Assembly: GCF_021183625.1 (NCBI RefSeq)
Contig: NZ_CP089214.1
Location: 3,534,001-3,598,000 of the forward strand
From: Nocardia asteroides
GTDB taxonomy: Bacteria; Actinomycetota; Actinomycetes; Mycobacteriales; Mycobacteriaceae
Length of the DNA stretch: 64,000 bases
Direction of reading: 5' to 3'
The notes under the pieces are model-generated. The model searched no databases. It saw only the letters and a program-made list of their open reading frames with translations, and was not told the DNA's origin. This document shows positions 61,258 to 64,000 of this stretch, in pieces. Numbering within the stretch: the stretch's first letter is position 1; every line of letters starts with the position of its first letter. Both the position numbers and the translations under genes were made by a program.

Positions 61258-62670
61258 TCAGCCCTGGCCCCCCGGGATTCGGCGGACCGCCGTGCTGGCG
61301 CAGAACTCCTCGATCCGCTCGTCCAGTTCGCGCGCTCCGGCGGCGTCCCGGAAGTGCGGCGCGGCGATCCGCCTGCGCACTCCGCCGAGCCGCTCCTGCA
61401 GCTGTTTGATCCGTTTGTCCTCGTCCAGCGCGAGGACCGGCTGCAGCGCCTCGGCGGCGCCGTCCAGGCTGCCGTTCACCAGGTGCGCGGTGGCGTTGTC
61501 GACGCGGGCCAGCGATTCGGCGCCGTACGAGCGCTGGTGCGAGGGGCCGCTGGCGTAGAGCTCGATGGCCTGCTCGGTGGCGGCCAGCGCCGGGTCGGCG
61601 CGGCCAAGGTCGATGAGGGTCGCGCCCGCGTAGTACTGCGCCTTGGCCGCGCCGAAGCCGAAGACCCCGCCGATCTCGTCGTGCAGCAGGTCGGTGCTGC
61701 CCGCGCTCGCCCTGGCGTCCTCGGCGGCGTGGATGCAGCGTTCGACGTCGTCCACGCTGCCGAGCCGGGACCAGATCCGCGCCTCGATGTTCAGCAGCCG
61801 CACCCGCGCGGTCGGCGAGTCGGCGTAGTCCAGGCCGCTGCGGGCGAGCTCGACGCCGCGCCGCGGGCGGTCCGACCAGTACTCGACGAGCGCGTGCATG
61901 CCCCTGGTCCAGGCGCGCAGCCCGTTGTGGTTGCTCAGCTCCCCGTAGGCGAAGGCCGCGCGCACCTGGTCGCCCGCCGCGTCGTAGTGCCCGAGGTCGG
62001 TGCTGGCATTGGCGAGCAGCCCGGACAGGATGCCTGCCAGCAGATAGAGGTGGCTGGTGTCGGCGGGCTGCTGGCGCCCCTCGAGTAGTCGGTAGACGCG
62101 GCGGCGCACCCGCGTCATCTCGACCGCCATCGGTACCGGCGGGACGTGCACGTAGTCGTTCGCGATCCGCGACACGTCGGCGTCGAGCTGTTCCAGCGTG
62201 GTCGCGCCCACATTCGTGCTCTCGGCCCGGCCCGCGTGTTCGCTGGCCTCATGGGCAGCAGCCATGATCAGATCCCTCTCCGAAACCGCAGTCAGCGCAT
62301 CGCCTCTCAGTGCGCCGGTGTCTATCAGCGCAAGCAGATCCGCGTCGCTGGAATACCCGATGCGCGCTCCGGCGCGAGCGCGCTGCTGGTTGTCGGGCTG
62401 CTGGGGATCGGGCTGCGGAACGGAGTGGCGTTCCTCTTGTGCATGCTCGATCAGCGCCGCGAAACGTGCCCGCACGACATCGTCGGACCTGGCGAGGGAT
62501 GTATCCAGAGCGGCTTGATTGATCGGTCGTGGGCGGACCCGGGCGCCGCCCGCCTCCCACTTCGATACCAGGCGTTCGTGCACGCCGAGATGGGCGGCGA
62601 ACTCCCGGATACTCATGCGCTTGGCATCGCGAAGGGCCCGGGCCTCTCTTCCTGACCAGTGCCGGACCAC
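61258..62670 (-). CDS. XRE-type regulator with TPR-like sensor region
   Basis: 470 residues from GTG 62670, with GGGAAGGG upstream. N-terminal helix-turn-helix (about 8-45: ALRDAKRMSIREFAAHLGVHERLVSKWEAG). A 70-residue linker and then a long helical region with repeats of TPR form (LYLLAGILSGLLANASTDLG, AFAYGELSNHNGLRAWTRGM, LLNIEARIWSRLGSVDDVER). This type is widespread in actinomycetes; the ligand is probably a small molecule or peptide but unknown. It is divergent from the 62867 gene, with 196 bases between starts. Confidence 0.88.
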   Translation of the reverse strand: MVRHWSGREARALRDAKRMSIREFAAHLGVHERLVSKWEAGGARVRPRPINQAALDTSLARSDDVVRARFAALIEHAQEERHSVPQPDPQQPDNQQRARAGARIGYSSDADLLALIDTGALRGDALTAVSERDLIMAAAHEASEHAGRAESTNVGATTLEQLDADVSRIANDYVHVPPVPMAVEMTRVRRRVYRLLEGRQQPADTSHLYLLAGILSGLLANASTDLGHYDAAGDQVRAAFAYGELSNHNGLRAWTRGMHALVEYWSDRPRRGVELARSGLDYADSPTARVRLLNIEARIWSRLGSVDDVERCIHAAEDARASAGSTDLLHDEIGGVFGFGAAKAQYYAGATLIDLGRADPALAATEQAIELYASGPSHQRSYGAESLARVDNATAHLVNGSLDGAAEALQPVLALDEDKRIKQLQERLGGVRRRIAAPHFRDAAGARELDERIEEFCASTAVRRIPGGQG

Positions 62671-62866
62671 GATGACATCCCTTCCCGCACGAACTCTCCA
62701 TCCCAGGGTACGGGCGGTTTGTGGGTGCGGCCACAAGGAATTCGCAATCGCTATCAGTGGCAGTGCGAGTGGGGCAGCGCAGGGGCAGCGCTCCGCTGGC
62801 GCGGGTGCGCTGCCGAGGCCGGGCGAACCACGCCATGCTGGGTCCATGGCAGGCGAGGAGGCGGCC

Positions 62867-63304
62867 ATGGGCATCGACGAGCCGATCACCGTGCACGACT
62901 GGATGGCCCACTACCGCGACGAGTACGGCCTTCCGGTGGCCGAGCGCGGCGGCTACCTCATGCTGCCGATCACCGGGCGGCTCGGGGTGGTGCACGTGCC
63001 CGCCGTGCGCGCGCAGCGGGTGCGCGCCGCGCTGGATCGGCACGGGTCGAGGGGTCCCGTGCTGGCCAGGCAGATTCGCTGGAGCTTCCTCGCCGAGCCG
63101 GATATCGCGCCGGGGCCGCGGGTGCTGGAGTCACTCGGCCGCAACGGGATCGGATTGCCGGGCATCGGCAGCGCGGTCATGCTGCCCACCGGGTTCGGGC
63201 GCTGGACCAGGGAGGGCTGCCACTGGGTGATCCCGCCGGAGCGCGGCACCGAGCTGCCCGCGCTCTCCACCGTGCTGCGCACCGCGCTCGCCGCGACCGC
63301 CTAG
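62867..63304 (+). CDS. Conserved-type protein of unknown function
   Basis: 145 residues from ATG 62867, chosen because AGGAGG lies five bases upstream; ATG 62846 would add seven residues. Mixed alpha/beta, with ITVHDWMAHYRDEYGL, LMLPITGRLGVVHVPA and a C-terminal block PRVLESLGRNGIGLPG and GRWTREGCHWVIPPERG. The GIGLPGIG and WVIPP pieces faintly recall small primase/polymerase-related proteins found next to XRE regulators, but I do not assign this. No membrane segment. It is divergent from the XRE/TPR regulator and abuts dcd tail-to-tail with no spacer. Confidence 0.65.
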   Translation: MGIDEPITVHDWMAHYRDEYGLPVAERGGYLMLPITGRLGVVHVPAVRAQRVRAALDRHGSRGPVLARQIRWSFLAEPDIAPGPRVLESLGRNGIGLPGIGSAVMLPTGFGRWTREGCHWVIPPERGTELPALSTVLRTALAATA

Positions 63305-63868
63305 CTAGGAGAAGTTCAGGTAGGAGCGGGAGGGAGTCGGACCGCGCTGGCCCTGGTATTTGGAACCCGCGGTCGCGCTGCCGTACGGGTGCTCGGCCGG
63401 GCTGCTCAGCCGGAACAGGCAGAGCTGGCCGATCTTCATCCCCGGCCAGAGCGTGATCGGCAGGTTCGCCACGTTGGAGAGCTCGAGCGTGATGTGCCCG
63501 CTGAAGCCGGGGTCGATGAAGCCCGCGGTGGAGTGCGTGAGCAGCCCGAGCCTGCCGAGGCTGGACTTGCCCTCCAGGCGTCCGGCCAGGTCGTCGGGGA
63601 GCGAGCAGACCTCCAGCGTCGAACCGAGCACGAACTCGCCGGGGTGCAGGACGAACGGCTCGCCGTCGGCCGGCTCGACCAGGCTGGTCAGCTCGTCCTG
63701 GCGTTTGGCCGGGTCGATGTGGGTGTAGCGGGAGTTGTCGAAGACCCGGAACATGCGGTCCAGGCGGATGTCGATGCTCGACGGCTGGATGGCGTTCTCC
63801 AGCAGCGGCTCGACGCCGAGCCGCCCGGCGGCGATCTCGGCGCGCAGGTCACGATCGGAGAGCAGCAC
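63305..63868 (-). CDS. dcd: dCTP deaminase
   Basis: 187 residues from GTG 63868 ([19 protein letters not shown]), matching the M. tuberculosis start; no good ribosome site is visible, so translation may be leaderless or weak. Motifs: [28 protein letters not shown], and the catalytic Glu segment [18 protein letters not shown], with the C-terminal [19 protein letters not shown] closing the active site. A trimeric enzyme; the mycobacterial form is bifunctional, making dUMP from dCTP (deaminase plus dUTPase), and the same is likely here. It supplies dUMP for thymidylate synthesis. Confidence 0.95.
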   Translation of the reverse strand: MLLSDRDLRAEIAAGRLGVEPLLENAIQPSSIDIRLDRMFRVFDNSRYTHIDPAKRQDELTSLVEPADGEPFVLHPGEFVLGSTLEVCSLPDDLAGRLEGKSSLGRLGLLTHSTAGFIDPGFSGHITLELSNVANLPITLWPGMKIGQLCLFRLSSPAEHPYGSATAGSKYQGQRGPTPSRSYLNFS

Positions 63869-63997
63869 GGGGTGAGCGTATCGTCCGGCCGATTGCGCCG
63901 GCTCGCCCCGGGTGCGATGACGAGGCAGATATCCTCGCACCTGTTCACCGGCGCGCCCGTCCCCGCCGGTATTCGCCAGTGACCGGAGGTTGTGCCG

Positions 63998-64000
63998 ATG
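63998..64000 (+). CDS. Start codon of the next gene (truncated by window end)
   Basis: ATG at the last three bases, preceded by GGAGG eight bases upstream. Product cannot be seen. Confidence 0.4.

Overview
The window is very GC-rich, gene-dense DNA from a mycolic-acid-producing actinomycete, most likely Nocardia or a close relative. The evidence is a fused HadA/HadB-type mycolate dehydratase, an iniBAC dynamin-like operon with an IniR-type regulator, a mycothiol-dependent isomerase-family protein, the dnaK-grpE-dnaJ-hspR operon with HAIR operators, and gene content that from memory matches M. tuberculosis Rv0321-Rv0385 (dcd, udgA, aspC, etfD, ini genes, dnaK operon, fba, dedA, GH76, pyrE, clpB), although the order is reshuffled. 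The DUF5753/DUF6879 regulatory cassette is typical of filamentous actinomycetes. I see no rRNA, tRNA, CRISPR array, insertion sequence or prophage.

Layout. 0-9 kb: a truncated membrane protein, fused HadAB, a secreted DUF4185 protein, fba with a downstream EmbR-like BTAD-FHA regulator, DedA, a GH76 glycosidase and a TrmH methyltransferase. 8.6-15 kb: a NarL-type two-component pair, then yhhN, fabH, pyrE and two membrane-anchored proteins. 15-26 kb, stress block: clpB, three globin/flavin reductase genes, hspR-dnaJ-grpE-dnaK, with HspR operators in front of both clpB and dnaK. 26-27.6 kb: small soluble enzymes. 27.6-40 kb, ini region: iniB-iniA-iniC on the minus strand, divergent from a three-gene plus-strand set (membrane-anchored Hsp70-like ATPase, IniR-like regulator, half-length Hsp70-like membrane protein). 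40-44 kb: two tandem secreted S1 proteases and a secreted glycine-rich protein. 44-53 kb, lipid oxidation: etfD under a strong palindromic operator, an alkylsulfatase, and a two-subunit acyl-CoA dehydrogenase. 53-64 kb: udgA, a third Hsp70-like membrane protein, an XRE/DUF6879 operon, YibE/F with a native His6 stretch, aspC, a second XRE regulator, and dcd.

How the parts fit. ClpB and the DnaK system form one HspR-controlled disaggregation regulon. EtfD would return electrons from acyl-CoA dehydrogenases such as the 50-52 kb pair to the respiratory chain. The strongest candidate for a little-described system is the ini region: envelope-stress dynamins (IniA/IniC) and a greatly enlarged IniB face membrane-tethered actin-fold Hsp70-like proteins that are translationally coupled to the predicted ini regulator. 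This suggests a membrane stress-sensing and control module. Functions are assigned by motif reading and family knowledge only; no database search was run.
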